From: Hsuehochloa calcarea
Lineage: Eukaryota; Streptophyta; Magnoliopsida; Poales; Poaceae
Direction: 5' to 3'
Length of the DNA stretch: 64,000 nucleotides
Assembly: GCA_036346395.1 (NCBI GenBank)
Contig: CM070601.1
Span: 10,041,763-10,105,762 of the forward strand
Shown here: positions 22,401 through 33,959 of the stretch, piece by piece
Layout: every line of letters begins with the position of its first letter
How positions within the stretch are numbered: position 1 is the first letter of the stretch
The notes under the pieces: model-generated
The model's input: only the letters and a program-made list of their open reading frames with translations
Databases searched by the model: none
What the model was told of the DNA's origin: nothing
Program-made: the position numbers and the translations under genes

Positions 22401-23305
22401 TCAAAAACCCTAAACAACTTGCTATTACCACATCTGGGCAGATGGAAAGGGTGGTGGGTGCCGTCGTGCACGAGAGTGGTTGGCATGTGGTATGAACTGT
22501 CCAGATATATTAAGGACTTAATCTTGTCATGACCTCCAGTGTAAAACAAGTACAACCAGAAGTCTGTAAAATACAACTTGGCTTAGTAAATTTATTAACT
22601 CTGAACGTTACCTCTACTGTTATTTAATATTGTAATTTACTCTCTTTAATAAAATACAATTTGGTTAAAATGCTAAGTCATAGGATTTTGTAATTATGAT
22701 AATTGAAAATGTTGCTTTAGCAAATAAAAGAACCCGAGCCACCCTTGTTATGCCATGCATGTGTATTATTGCATCTTGTGTGTTGGCTCGCGAGCACGGA
22801 AGTTGTGCTCATTCTCGCTCTCCCCCAAACCCTCCAGTAATGTGGATCAAGGGGACTATGCGTATTATGAAGATCCGGAAGTCGACGAACAAGGAAACGA
22901 TGAAGAGTAGTATAGTTCTGTAGTCTAGATCTCGCCTTAGTCTAGTGAACTCGTTCGGTACTTACGTACGACCGATATTATCCAACCTCTTGGTTAATAT
23001 TCATCGTACACAAGCTACCCCAGTCGTTTGCCTATGGAGAGATGAGCTCTGCCCTTTTTACTTCTGCTGTAGCTTACGTTGCTTTTATGTAATGTATTCA
23101 ATTTGGTCTATTCGGCCCTTTTGTAAAACTCGACCCGACGTGATCTATGTTACTATGAAGTTTGTAATATATTCGAATATTTTAATTTACTCCATGTATG
23201 AAATGATTCAGCAATGTGTCTGTGAGTGCTATCTACTGATCCAGAGAATAACATAGTATTTCCACAGAGGATTTGGATATGCGAAATCCGGGTTCGACGT
23301 GCGTG
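19432..23305 (+). mobile_element. large LTR-like insertion, probably a solo or remnant Gypsy LTR
   Basis: The insertion begins TGTAACATTCCCG inside the MITE and ends near 23290-23305 with GAAATCCGGGTTCGACG. The composition changes from a C-rich, proline-coding-like stretch (19660-21450) to AT-rich sequence, as seen in some long grass Gypsy LTRs. No gag, pol or primer site is seen. The right boundary and target duplication are not resolved, so this is a tentative call. The hAT element at 20155-20731 lies inside it. Confidence 0.45.
20155..20731. mobile_element. non-autonomous hAT transposon with perfect 8-bp target duplication
   Basis: The terminal inverted repeats are TAGGGATGGCAAT at 20155 and ATTGCCATCCCTA ending at 20731. 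GTCACCAC is repeated exactly at 20147-20154 and 20732-20739, the 8-bp duplication expected for hAT. The 577-bp interior is filled with CGGGTA and CGGGCGACGGGTA repeats and has no transposase. Confidence 0.92.
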
Positions 23306-23524
23306 CAGTCAAACTTTGAAAATTTTGACTATCGATATTTTTTTAAAAATAATTAAATTAAATACATAAAAATCATATGTGTAGATTTGTCTAAAAAATA
23401 CTTTCATAATATTATACTTTTATTTCATTTTACTAATATATTACAATAGTAACTAGAGGTCGAAGTTGTATTTTGGGGACCGTGTCGATGTCTAAAACGA
23501 CTTATTTTTGTGAACTGAAAGAAG

Positions 23525-24342
23525 TATATGATTGAGTTTGATCTTGAAATTGTGCAAAAATATATATAGAATTATAATCTCCCCTCCAACGTCTCATAAT
23601 TTTTTAGAACGTTCGAAACTTCTAGGTTCGACCGATTCACATTTTCACTGAACATACACCGCCGGCAATATATGCCTATAAAATTAGGCACATTAATTTG
23701 GTAGTATATGTTTGCCCCCCTATGTCCAGTTCCTGGCTTCGCCTGATGAGAAGAGTGCAGAAACGTCCGGTTGGTCTGCCGACGCCCCGACGGAAGGGCA
23801 GCCCAGACCTGCATACTCAGCCGATCAATCGAGCAGGAGAGCGTGCTTTCTCCCTGCACGGGACGGGTGAGGCCTGCCTACACGTAACGTATGTCATTGT
23901 TCCCTGCCTCCGTAGTACAAGGTATTCAAGTCCGCGAAAAGGCTACTGCACGTCTGAAAAAACCCATCAAACCTCATCCCTGCACCCTGCAGACCATACC
24001 ACGTTTCTCCTGCCTATCAGAGCGCATGTCATGTTCTTCAGAGTTCAGACTTCAAAGAGAGGTATAATCTTAATCTCACTACTGAATGACTTGGAATGAC
24101 TTATTTCATCAAAAACAAAACAAACATATTGCTGTTTGACCCGGACTAAAAACACAAGACAATTAAGCTAGATACATACTGAATGAAGCAAAATATACTA
24201 GCAGCTAGCTATATATATAGGGAGCGAATTCAGATGAGTAGCAACTAGCAAGAAATTGAACTCGCCCAAATACATGCCATCAACAATGCCAAATTGCCAA
24301 CGTAATCAAGGTACTTCTCGACGACTTCACTCGACAGCGTCC
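23525..24342. other. intergenic region downstream of the WOX gene
   Basis: No gene is supported. The sequence near 23700-23900 has open frames on both strands without family resemblance. Nothing else stands out. Confidence 0.4.
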
Positions 24343-27300
24343 TCAGTCAGTCGCCTGCGCGTGCAAAAGAAAATAAGAAAGAAAAAGTACCAGATTAACT
24401 GGATTATCTGGTACGATACGATACAGAAATGTATCCACTCAGAGAGTATATATACCAGCACATAGTAGACAGCACCCTGCTGGAGAGGCTCAACGGTGAC
24501 GCCGGACTCGTCGACTAGGACCGGCTCGCCGGTGTGGCGGAGCAACACGGCCGCCTCGCCGAACAGCTTCACGTCGAGGTGCATCATCGCAGGAACGCTG
24601 TACTGTGCGGTGCTTGTGCACATCACGGCGTCCTGGGCCAGGCCACCACCGTCGCCGTGGGTGGCGCCGTGCCTCAATTAACCCAACATCCAACAGCCCT
24701 GCTTGCAAACAGTGTGTGTGCACAAAACTTATGGAAATCAAACGTGCAACTTTAGTTGTTACTGCTGCAAAAAGCTACTAGTACGACCAATTATGACCTA
24801 TGAATGAATGGGAAGGAAATCCAAGACAAATTCTGAACAAGTTGTAAGCATCTTCTTCTAAAGTTGCCATGCACACGTCCAATCTTGGAAGAAACGCCCT
24901 AATGTGAAAGAGCTTTCAAGTGTTTGCTTGGAGATCGAGTACGATAGGAGCAAATTTGACCACCATCACTTCAATCTTTTCAATAACGTACGCATGCAAA
25001 TTAAGCGCTCTCGATCTTTTACCTCTTGAAAGAAGCAACGTGACAAGACTATACAAGCCCACCATTTATGATCTCGACCCAGACCTACGTTGGAGTACTG
25101 TTCATTGAAGAAAGCTGCTTTTTTTTAATCTCCATGAATGCTTCCTTCATCTAATCTCCTGTTGGAAGTACATGTATGTGTGTGTGGCATGATCTTTTCC
25201 TCAGTTCATGCAAAATGATGAAACGATCAATGTGTGTGTGGTTATGCCATAAAGTCTTCTTTTGGAATCTTATGCTTCAACCTTTTGGCCGGCCCAGTAC
25301 TACCTACTTCTGTTGCATGAACATGTTTAATAGTTCTACATATGCATGCATCCCTCTTTGTTTCTTGCTCTAAATGTGCACAATGTAATTTACTTACTGG
25401 TACATGACATGGTGCTTTTTCGATGACTTCCTCGCAATAACCATCTTCTTGTCCTCATGGAGAACAGCTCACAATTTTTGGCTCTTTCTAGTTTCTACAG
25501 CTATACCAGCTATGCATGCTTACGAGTTGCCAAGTTTCCCTATCCTTTGTCATGGAAATGTCTCTATGCATCAACAGGACACATAGCTTGACAAGATTGG
25601 TCCATGTACAAGAGATTTTACATGGCCTAACCTTGTCTCATTGCCTGCATGCCTTGTGGTACACACCATACATGTTGGCATCCGATGTGATTGGAAGAAA
25701 TTGGAGCCATCCCGTACTACGCTGCAACCCCATGCAATGCAAGCTACTCCAGCTCGCACAAAAGACACGTCGTCCCCTCTCCCTTTACTCTTATCATAAA
25801 AGTGGCAAGAGTACTATCCTTTCTCTATTCATGTCAAGGTAGCTAGAGCCAAGGTTGCAAGTAGATCGAGACAGGCCAGGCACAACAATGCACGAGGTGA
25901 CCCCCCCTGAGGAGACACTTCTATGCACATGCTAGCTAGCTTACAAAGCATGGACAATACATGCATGCATGCATATGATACCCAACAAAAAAAGGGAAGA
26001 GAAAAGCTACAGCATGCATGCAGTAGTGGTGGCAGTGCAGTGATGATCGAAATGTGCTAGCTAGCTCAAAACAATCAACTTACTACCGTGCATGCATGCA
26101 CATACCTTGCAACTGATCAGTGAGTACAGCGCTTGTAGCGACGTTGCTCGGCGCAGCACATGGAAGCACGGCCGTACTAACGTCGTCTGCAGAGGCAACA
26201 GCGGCATGCACAGGAGCCGCAGGGGGCGCTGAAGTAGCAACAGGGGCGGCGGCGGCGGCGGCGGCGGCAGCGGTAGTGACACCGAAGCCGTAGTGCAGGA
26301 ACCCCAGCCTCGCCTTCTCGTCCTCCCTAATCACAGTGCTCACCGCGTCAGTTTTGATGCTCGGCTCGGTACTGCAGGTGGTGTTCAGGTATTGGCCAAT
26401 CGCCTTGGACGAGTAGCTCATGTCGATGATCTCTTGCGCTAGTTCTTCGTTGTATAGGCCCAAGAGCACGCCGGTCGAGACCGTCGGGTGCATGGACGGC
26501 ATGTGGGCGTGGGAGCCGAGGACGCCGCCGAGCTCGGTCGCCGGCAGGTAATGGCTCTGTGGCCACTGCCGGAGGAGTGGCTCGGGGGAGGTGAACTCAC
26601 GCATCGGCGCCATAGGCGTTGGCATGGGATGGCTATGGTTGTAGAGCTGGCACGCGGACAGCGCCGGCGATGGTGTCGGCGAGAACAGGTCGATGGCAGT
26701 CGCCGGCAGCATCCCCTGGGCGGCTGCCGGAGCATACGTCAGCGCGGTCGGCTTCACCGACTTGCTGAATCCGGATGACCGTTCGGAGGAGGAGGACGAG
26801 GAGGAGGTGAGCGCCACCGTGGCGGCGAGGAGATGCCGCGGCGGCGTCACGGGAACAGGCGCCGTGGCGGTCGACGGCCACGCGCACGCGCGCGCCACGG
26901 TAGCGCGGCCGGCCGGTTGCAGCTGCCCAGCCGCGCGTAGCTTGTTCTTGGTGCGGGACTTTCGGTTCTGGAACCAATAGAAGACGTTGGCGTCGCCGAC
27001 CTGGCCGTACTCCTGCAGCTGCAGGCGGATGCGGTGGATCTCGTCGCGCGGCGGGTTCACCATCCCAGAGTTGAAGATCCCCTCCAGGATCTTGATCTGC
27101 TCCGGCCGCGGGTTCCACCGCGGCTTCGGCTCCGGGCTCCTTGTGCTCTCCTCACAGCCTACACAAACACAACACAAAATAGCAAAACCGATTATATATA
27201 TTCAGAACTCTTCAAGAAACCCTAGCTAGCTCTACGTACTAATCATGCAACAACGATTAAACAGTAACATGCACGCATGAACCATGAATTCACGATACGC

Positions 27301-27476
27301 GTCATTTGAAGAATCGACATACCTGAGGAGATCAAGGAGGGTTTGCCGCTGCCAGGTGATGAGAAGAGGGAGAGGGACGAGCTGCTGTTGTTCATGTCAG
27401 GCTGCTGCGTCTGCTGGACATCACAGGAAGGATTGGACCTGAACATGCTCGGCCAGTGCCTGTTTGAGGAGGCCAT
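24343..27476 (-). CDS. WOX9: WUSCHEL-related homeobox transcription factor, WOX9/STIMPY type
   Basis: Minus-strand exons: 27476-27323 (MASSNRHWPSMFRSN, typical of the WOX9 N-terminus), 27158-26106, and a third from about 24698 to 24456. A possible last exon, 24354-24343, adds ATD and a stop after a pyrimidine-rich acceptor. The homeodomain lies at about residues 64-129 (PRWNPRPEQIKILEGIFNSG to WFQNRKSRTKNKLRA), with the extra residues typical of WOX proteins. The third exon encodes the conserved C-terminal block (LFGEAAVLL, then GVTVEPLQQGAVYYVL). WOX9-type proteins are nuclear regulators of meristem growth, embryo patterning and, in rice DWT1, tiller growth. Oddity: exon 2 ends in phase 1, and the only good acceptor (24700-24699) opens GLLDVGLIE in one frame while the conserved block lies one base out of frame. 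The gene is either frameshifted, mis-sequenced or spliced in a way I cannot see. Intron 2 is about 1.4 kb. Confidence 0.82.
25955..26102. promoter_or_regulatory. cluster of RY motifs (CATGCATG) in WOX intron 2
   Basis: CATGCATG-type sequence occurs three times within about 150 bp next to exon 2, near 25962, 26013 and 26091. RY motifs are bound by plant B3 factors of the ABI3/FUS3/LEC2 type in seed tissue. The binding role here is inference. Confidence 0.4.
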
Positions 27477-28089
27477 GCTTCAATCTGATCGATTCCTATA
27501 TATGATTCAGCAAGATAGCAGTGTTGGTAGTGTGGTTTCTTCTGCCGCGATCGATGATGAGAGCTGCGCCGAATCGGGTGGCAGGGGCCGGCCGGCCAGG
27601 GGTGTCTACAGCTGTGGCTGCCTCTGTAGAGGAATAGTGGGGAAAGAACCCTATGGATTTACTGGCTATAGCTCTCTTCCTGTTGCTCCTGCTAGCTGCA
27701 GCTTATAATGGCCTCACCTACCCCAGTGTGCAGAGTTACAGCACAGTTAATGCAATCACTCCCCTCCTTCCTTTTGTTTTGCTCCCTTGGACTTGTGCAT
27801 GTGTGATGGGTGATGAGATAGGGGGTGCAGGGTTGCATCTTGCATAGTTGCATGGGGATGGCAAAATGGAAGGAGTGTTAGACATGTGTAGTGCAGGAGG
27901 GGCTAAATTTTCCACCTCACTGTCACCTATACATGATCTAAGTTTTGCATTTTGGTTCCGTTGTATAGCCTCACCACACCTTATAAAGTAGGATCTCACA
28001 TCTAAATTAAAAATAGGAGTGTGTGTGCTATAAAGTAGGATCTCACACCTTGTAAGTGACTGAAATTTCTTTATTCATCGGTATCTTTT
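27477..28089. other. WOX upstream region
   Basis: This is the presumed promoter and 5' leader of the minus-strand WOX gene. TATA-like sequences occur at 27497-27505 (too close to the ATG) and near 27702-27708. No coding sequence is supported. Confidence 0.4.
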
Positions 28090-28119
28090 TAGCCGTACAA
28101 TTTTGATCCAATCGATATT

Positions 28120-28260
28120 ATAAGTTTATGTATTGAGATAATAAAAAATTCTAAACTAAACAAAAGTAAATATAGGTGAACCATGCAAATACAAAAAAAA
28201 TCTAAACTAGACAAAAGTAAATATAGGTGTACCGTACAAATACAAAAAAAAACTAAAAGT
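28120..28260 (-). repeat. dispersed repeat, copy 1 (two tandem units)
   Basis: Two successive units containing CTAAACTAAACAAAAGTAAA or CTAAACTAGACAAAAGTAAA, each followed by TATAGGTG and a poly-A stretch. The reverse complement matches copies at 29735-29890 and 33355-33485. Confidence 0.6.
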
Positions 28261-29630
28261 TACAGTAGAGCTGTGCTAAAATTACACATCACTTAGTACT
28301 ACAATTTAAGGTTTAATATTGTGCAATTGTAGGTGACTGATGGATAAAAAATTCAGATAACTAAAAATTAGCAAACCCGATAAAAAAAATACCCTGATGG
28401 TCCGATCTATGTCCACCTCACTGCTTTGTGTATCCTCCTCAATTTCTCTTACTTTCTCTCTTTCGGGTCCAAGAGCCAAAAAAAAATGCCAGCCCGGGTT
28501 TGAGAGTACATTGCACATACCCTTGGTAGTAATGGATGGATGGATACATGCTTACATACACTGTTGATAGCTAGATGATGGAAGTACACTGTGATTTGAT
28601 TCCTCTAGTTTGCCAAGCAAGGAAGACATGGCAGGTGACTTTCTGCCTGGCCTTCTATTAGTACTTTTGCATCAGAGACTATGATTGGGGCATAGTGATT
28701 AATTAACTAGTAGGAGCGTCTACTGGAGTACTACTATATATAGTCGCACAAGAAATGAAGTGCATAATGGTTGTTTAAAATAATGGAGAATATGAGTGTT
28801 GAAAATGTAGGTGTAGTCAGCAATGGATTAAGATGAGTGAAGGGGCTTATACGATCCTCTCAACTTTAATTTTGGACAACTGAGTGACTGACAAATGTAT
28901 CGACTTAACAATACCGGTACATGTATATTTGCTACTCCTGAAAGGTAGGGCTAGCCTGAAAGGACTGCTACAAGAACAATTCGAAGACTAGCTAGCTAGC
29001 TAGAAGCACAAGGAGGAGAAGTTGGTCATCGTTGTAACTTGTTTCCAGTCAAAACGCGGAGTCGATGGGAGTGGAGTGGTCTTCAATTCCATCCTCCTAT
29101 CCTATCGTGCACCCTCCCCTTCAATTCAGCGTTGCATGAGAGAGAAAAATCATAAAAGAGGCCGGCGTCCCTCCATGCATGCATACAGCAATGCACGCAC
29201 GCTTGGTTTCTTGTTGGTATTAAATGGCGATGGAGAAGAGAGGAGGAAGTGCCGGCCGGCCCGCGGGAAAGGGCTCCGAGTGAAGAGGATCGCAGTATTC
29301 TAATGGGATGCAGTTGGTGTGCAGACTGCAGGTCGAGTAAATGATGCAGGGAGCTGTAGCTACGAGTTAGAGGGAGAGCCGGAGAGGGTTGTGCGTGCGT
29401 GCGCGGCGGGGAAGGCCGTTTTTTTTTTAAAAAAAAAATTATTGGGAATGGCAGCACCATTTGGGGGCACCGGCACGGTGTGTGAAGTAGGAGTACGTAA
29501 CCACGTACGTACGTGTGCGTGGTTTCGAGTGGATTGTTGACTCGAGGAGGAGCTAGGTGATGGATGCACGCGTGCATATGCATGGTGCGTTGTCTCGCTC
29601 AAGTCTCGCCCCAAAGTCAGCTTATTACGT
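28261..29630. other. intergenic region
   Basis: No gene is supported. Short open frames near 28306-28518 and 29022-29583 carry no recognisable motif. A T10/A10 tract is present at 29420-29440. Confidence 0.4.
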
Positions 29631-29660
29631 AGTCTCTCTCTCTCTCTCTCTCTCTCTGGA
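29631..29660. repeat. (TC)n microsatellite
   Basis: About 14 uninterrupted TC units. Confidence 0.9.
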
Positions 29661-29734
29661 TTTGGAGTTCCTTGACAACAAAGGGAAATAAAAAAAAACT
29701 AGATCGAGTTTCTTGATACAGTTATTTCTTCGCT

Positions 29735-29890
29735 TTTGAGTTTACCTATATTTACTTTTGTTTAGTTTAGAATTTTTTCTATTTTATTTTTGTAGGGTTC
29801 ACTTAGATTTATTTTTGCCTAGTTTAGAACTTCTTAACATAAAAAATAGAAACCATCCAACGGTGATCGACTCAGTTTTAAGAAAATTAC
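29735..29890 (+). repeat. dispersed repeat, copy 2
   Basis: Contains TTTACTTTTGTTTAGTTTAG, a second half-copy (TTTATTTTTGCCTAGTTTAG), then CTTAACATAAAAAATAGAAA and an end near ACAACTGTAGCTTA. It shares all these blocks with copy 3. Confidence 0.65.
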
Positions 29891-31069
29891 AACTGTAGCT
29901 TAATCGGCCCTTATTTCTTTGCTTGGCCCGCCGGGTCGTGTTACTCGTGTAGTTGCATGTGTGGCGCTTCCCGCAGCAACCACGTTGAGATAAGCGGTAC
30001 AGCGGCGCATATACTACGTACTTTAATTGGAACATACAGCGGTACAGCCGCCGGGTCGTGTAGCACACGCCCACGTAGGTGTGTATACGCACATATATAA
30101 AATGCTCCATCCATGCATGATTTTGCCGATATTCTGCAGACGTACGCTACTATGTATGAATGACGGCTTTATTTACTCCTTCCAGATGAATATATATTCC
30201 AAATGAACTCGGAATGTGTTTATTATACACACACACTAGGCAGCGTCACTCGCATACCGTGGCGTGTCACTCGTGCCGGTTGTCCGGTTGTTCTTTGCGC
30301 CACTATGCCGCCTCCCGTGCGAACAGCGGCACGGCCGGAGAAATATATCATACCAGATATCTTTGCCTTTGTACTCTTGTTTGGACCTTTTTTTAAATTG
30401 TGATACGTGGACATACGAAGAAGTGGATTTATTTTACCATATATCATGAGATTAAAAGAGTCTAAAGTGCAAAGATCTCGCGGGATTTTCTTCCCACGCC
30501 GGGCACGTCTGCTTCGCTTCCCCCGCGCCATCGAACGCGCGTTGCGCGCCGTCGTCACTAGCTGAAATGCGGAATTTGCGCCCAACCACCGAAAAAAGGC
30601 CAGAAAAACGCTCTCCACCCGTGCCGAGTTCCGTCCCTGCCTAAATAAGTTGGGCCGGCCCAGAATTAAACCTGTTCATCTGTGCCGCGCCGCGCCGCGC
30701 GACGCGCGTTGCTGCTCTTGCCCAAAGGCCGCAGCTAAGCGCATTCGACGCGCACGCCTGCGTCGCGCACCAGCGCCGACGGGCAAGAGTACCGCACGCA
30801 TGCACGAATTTTGCTCTCGGTTAACGTCTCTGCGCACGTTCGAGATGGTTGCTAGCTGACTACGCACGTTCAAGATGGTCGCTAGCTGCAGGAACAAAAA
30901 AGGCAGCCACAAATACGAAACCTAGCTTGCAGTCTTCGTGCGCGCGTGCGTGTGCAAGCCTGCACGTACAGCTCGTGTGCCCCCCGTGAGATGCTCTGAC
31001 ACCTCGACGACCTCGTAGCTAGAAACATGGCAGCGGCCAGCGAGAGACGACGCACAAAACACAACTACT
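29891..31069. other. intergenic region
   Basis: No gene is supported. 30480-30880 is GC-rich with CpG-dense frames on both strands and no recognisable domain. Confidence 0.4.
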
Positions 31070-31098
31070 AGAGAGAGAGAGAGAGAGAGGGAGGGAGG

Positions 31099-31128
<30 letters not shown>
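31070..31128. repeat. (GA)n/(GGGA)n microsatellite
   Basis: A run of GA units interrupted by GGGAGGGAGG. Confidence 0.9.
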
Positions 31129-31129
<1 letters not shown>

Positions 31130-31212
31130 GAGATGACGAGAGACCATAACGATGGCAGTAATGGCGGTTGACAGAGGAGAAGGAGATGAACGACACCACC
31201 CCATAGAGGCAG

Positions 31213-31417
31213 CAAGGATGGAATTCGGCACGACACAACACGAATAGTGCTGGGTCCGGCCCGACACCACCTAGACACGGCACGGTCCGTTAAGCACGAC
31301 ACTGTTTTAATATACATATATAATTTTATTTTTATTTATTAATATTTATATGATTTTCTTTCCATTTTTTCATACTTGTATAGTTTTATTTTGTAGTTTT
31401 TAAATTTTATATAGTTC

Positions 31418-31462
<45 letters not shown>

Positions 31463-31850
31463 GTATTAAAAACATATATTCTAGAATTGTTTCATATGTT
31501 TTTTAATTTTTTATGTCTTATGAGCTAAATGATAAATATTTTAACGAGCTAGCTATTTAAATATTATTAAAATTATATTACATTTTCAATATGCTTATAT
31601 TATTTATTATAATATATATATATATTTATGAATTCTACATATTTTTATAATTTTTTGGTTTCATTGGGCTAAACGGGCTCAAACCGGTCCGCCCGGCATG
31701 AAACTCCAACGGATTGTGCCTACGCTGCCTCCCAAGTACGTAGACCGGCTCAACACGACCTATCTAATAGCTGTACCGGAACGGATCGTGTCTAAATGGA
31801 TCATACCGGCCGTACCGGACCGCCCATTTGGTCAGTTCTGACGCCATCCC
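31213..31850. mobile_element. possible hAT-like element with an AT-rich core
   Basis: GC-rich ends rich in CGGCACGAC- and CCGGTCCG-type words flank an AT-rich core of about 400 bp. GGATGG at 31214 and CCATCC near 31845 could be termini. I could not establish a target duplication, so the boundaries are weak. Confidence 0.3.
31421..31458. repeat. (AT)n microsatellite
   Basis: About 19 uninterrupted AT units, with further AT tracts near 31610. Confidence 0.9.
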
Positions 31851-33205
31851 ATACGTTCGTGCGCTGGCGCCGTGTGTGGTGCACAGTAATGAATTTGTTT
31901 CGTGCCATTCTTCTGATCGATCGCAGTTACACAGCGGACAGTCCCGTAACGTAATTCAAACTTTACTGAAGTAGTTAGCAGTACTACTACCCCTACGGCA
32001 TTTATGATCCTTTTTAGAGGAAGCAGTAGAGTAACACATTAATTGTGGCCCGCCGGGTAGTAGCTAGCTAGCCTACGTGCTGACCGACCTGTGAAATTGC
32101 GAGAGTGTACTCACGTCCATGTGGCAACCGTGCCATGCACACCAAACTGCCTGCCCGCCTGCCGACCTGTCTCCTTCCGGTGAAACACAAATGAGGAGAG
32201 CTTCTTCTCCTGGCGTTCGGGGGACCAGAACCACAGCCATGGCAACGCACGGGGAACGACGTCGGAACGAATGCCCAACCCGGGTCACCCTGCCATTGAA
32301 GGCGTCCGCGTCGGGAATCTCTCTCTCTCTCTCTCTCTCTCTGGTCCCCAGCCATGGCAGCCACACGGGAACGGGAACGGGAACGGGAATATCGATTGGA
32401 GTTTTGCACATCGATTTAGCCATTTAGGTGCATATTCGCATGCATGCATGCATGCATGGGAAACATCTGCTGATGGATCTCACGGTGCAAGCTTCCTGCT
32501 GGATGATGAAGCATATGGATATGAAGATCAATTGGTCATGTCATGTCAGCCATGTACGTACATGAAGCTAGATAGAGAGCATCAACTGCTAACCACCACA
32601 TGGTCCCCAAGTAAATACTCCCGGGAAACATGGCCAGATAAGTTTTGGAAACCGCTTAGCTCAGAGGCACGCACCGATCGATCCAGCTCCAAATTTTATA
32701 CGTCCAGACTTGTGGCATCTCTCTCATGAGATGATATGCGTCTACTGAAGTTTTATACGTCCAGTTCCACGTTTCGTAAGGTTTCATGAGATGGAGTAAT
32801 ATCTTATGAAATCTTGCTGTACGGAGACATGTAGAAAGAGAAAGAAACAGAGCAGACATGCACCAAATGCTTCCACATGCGGTGCCCTGGAACACCTACA
32901 GTTAATTCTACCACTACTGCAAGTACTATTGCTAACTCCTCTCTGCTCCATGCATATCGATCTTAGCATTACTCAGTTTCTAAATTGGTCTTTTCAAATT
33001 AACTTCGTGTGTGTTCAGGTCCGCCGATTAATCTTCAGCACAGAAAACTTTAACCTGTCAGGTAGCGCATCATCTATGGCGAGTTTGATTTTTCGTCTTG
33101 GGTGAAAGGACCAAGAAACCGGACAATGACCTAACCCATGAGCCGATCGATCGACTAAGTTCCATTAAATACCAATTGAATAATCTGCACTTTATCACTA
33201 AGGAC
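31851..33205. other. intergenic region
   Basis: No gene is supported. It includes a (TC)n run at about 32318-32342, four copies of GGGAAC near 32368 and a (GCAT)n run near 32440. Confidence 0.4.
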
Positions 33206-33358
33206 CAACGCTCCCGTCTTACGTTCATCACCACGTAAGTCTCGGATCTAGCCACCCACCTGCCGGCGTTTCCAATCCGGCGTACAAAGAGAGCTCTGTT
33301 TATCAACGCTCCCGTCTTACGTTCATCAACGCTCCCGTCTTACGTTCGTCACCACGTA
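33206..33358 (+). repeat. short direct repeats of a 24-33-bp unit
   Basis: CAACGCTCCCGTCTTACGTT recurs at 33206, 33304 and 33328. The first and last copies also share CACCACGTA downstream. The pattern suggests replication slippage or an old target duplication. Confidence 0.7.
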
Positions 33359-33485
33359 GATTTACTTTTGTTTAATTTAAAATTTTTTAACATAAAAAAT
33401 AGAAATCATTGGATGGTGATCCAACATACCGAAGAAAGTGACTGAGTTTGAAGAAAATTTCAAGCGACTGTAGCTTAGTCAACCA
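33355..33485 (+). repeat. dispersed repeat, copy 3
   Basis: Contains TTTACTTTTGTTTAATTTAA, then TTAACATAAAAAATAGAAAT and an end CGACTGTAGCTTAG. It is the same repeat as at 29735-29890. Confidence 0.65.
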
Positions 33486-33959
33486 CAACTTGCTTCAACG
33501 CACAAACGGTACACCATGACCAAGAAGTAAGTGGGTTTCAAATCCCCAAATTGTTATTGTTGCGCTGTTTAGCCAGGCAGACGTGCACTAGCCACACGGC
33601 CAGATCTTGATTTGATTTGAGCGTGAACCTTTGATCTTTCGCTGACCTGCCACGCGCTGCCTTTTCTCCACAACCCGGTCTCTAGAGTCTGGTCGGCCAT
33701 GCCCAGTGCCTGCACTTGCTGATGGCAATTTCCAACGTGATCCGTAACTCCAACCTCTCGGCCCCAAAACTAGGGCCCTATTTGGGGGCTTAAGGGCCTA
33801 TTTGGCACGACAACATCTTTTCTGAAAAATGGCTTTCGACTAGGTTGCAGCGCTGAACTGCTACACGGCTGAACGGCTGAGCTGAAGAGGTTCGGTGTTT
33901 GGCTGTCTCGCTTTTAGGTAGGCTGGTTGCAGGTTCTGAGATGAGAAATGTCTGATACG

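Larger units (their letters stand above)
19386..23524. mobile_element. Stowaway-like MITE split by a later insertion
   Basis: The left arm starts CTCCCTCCAGTTCA at 19386, after TA. The right arm, about 23309-23524, ends at a near-complement (TGAACTGAAAGAAG) followed by TA. Such ends with TA duplications are typical of Tc1/mariner-related Stowaway elements. The arms are separated by about 3.9 kb of LTR-like DNA. Without it the MITE would be about 260 bp. Confidence 0.65.
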
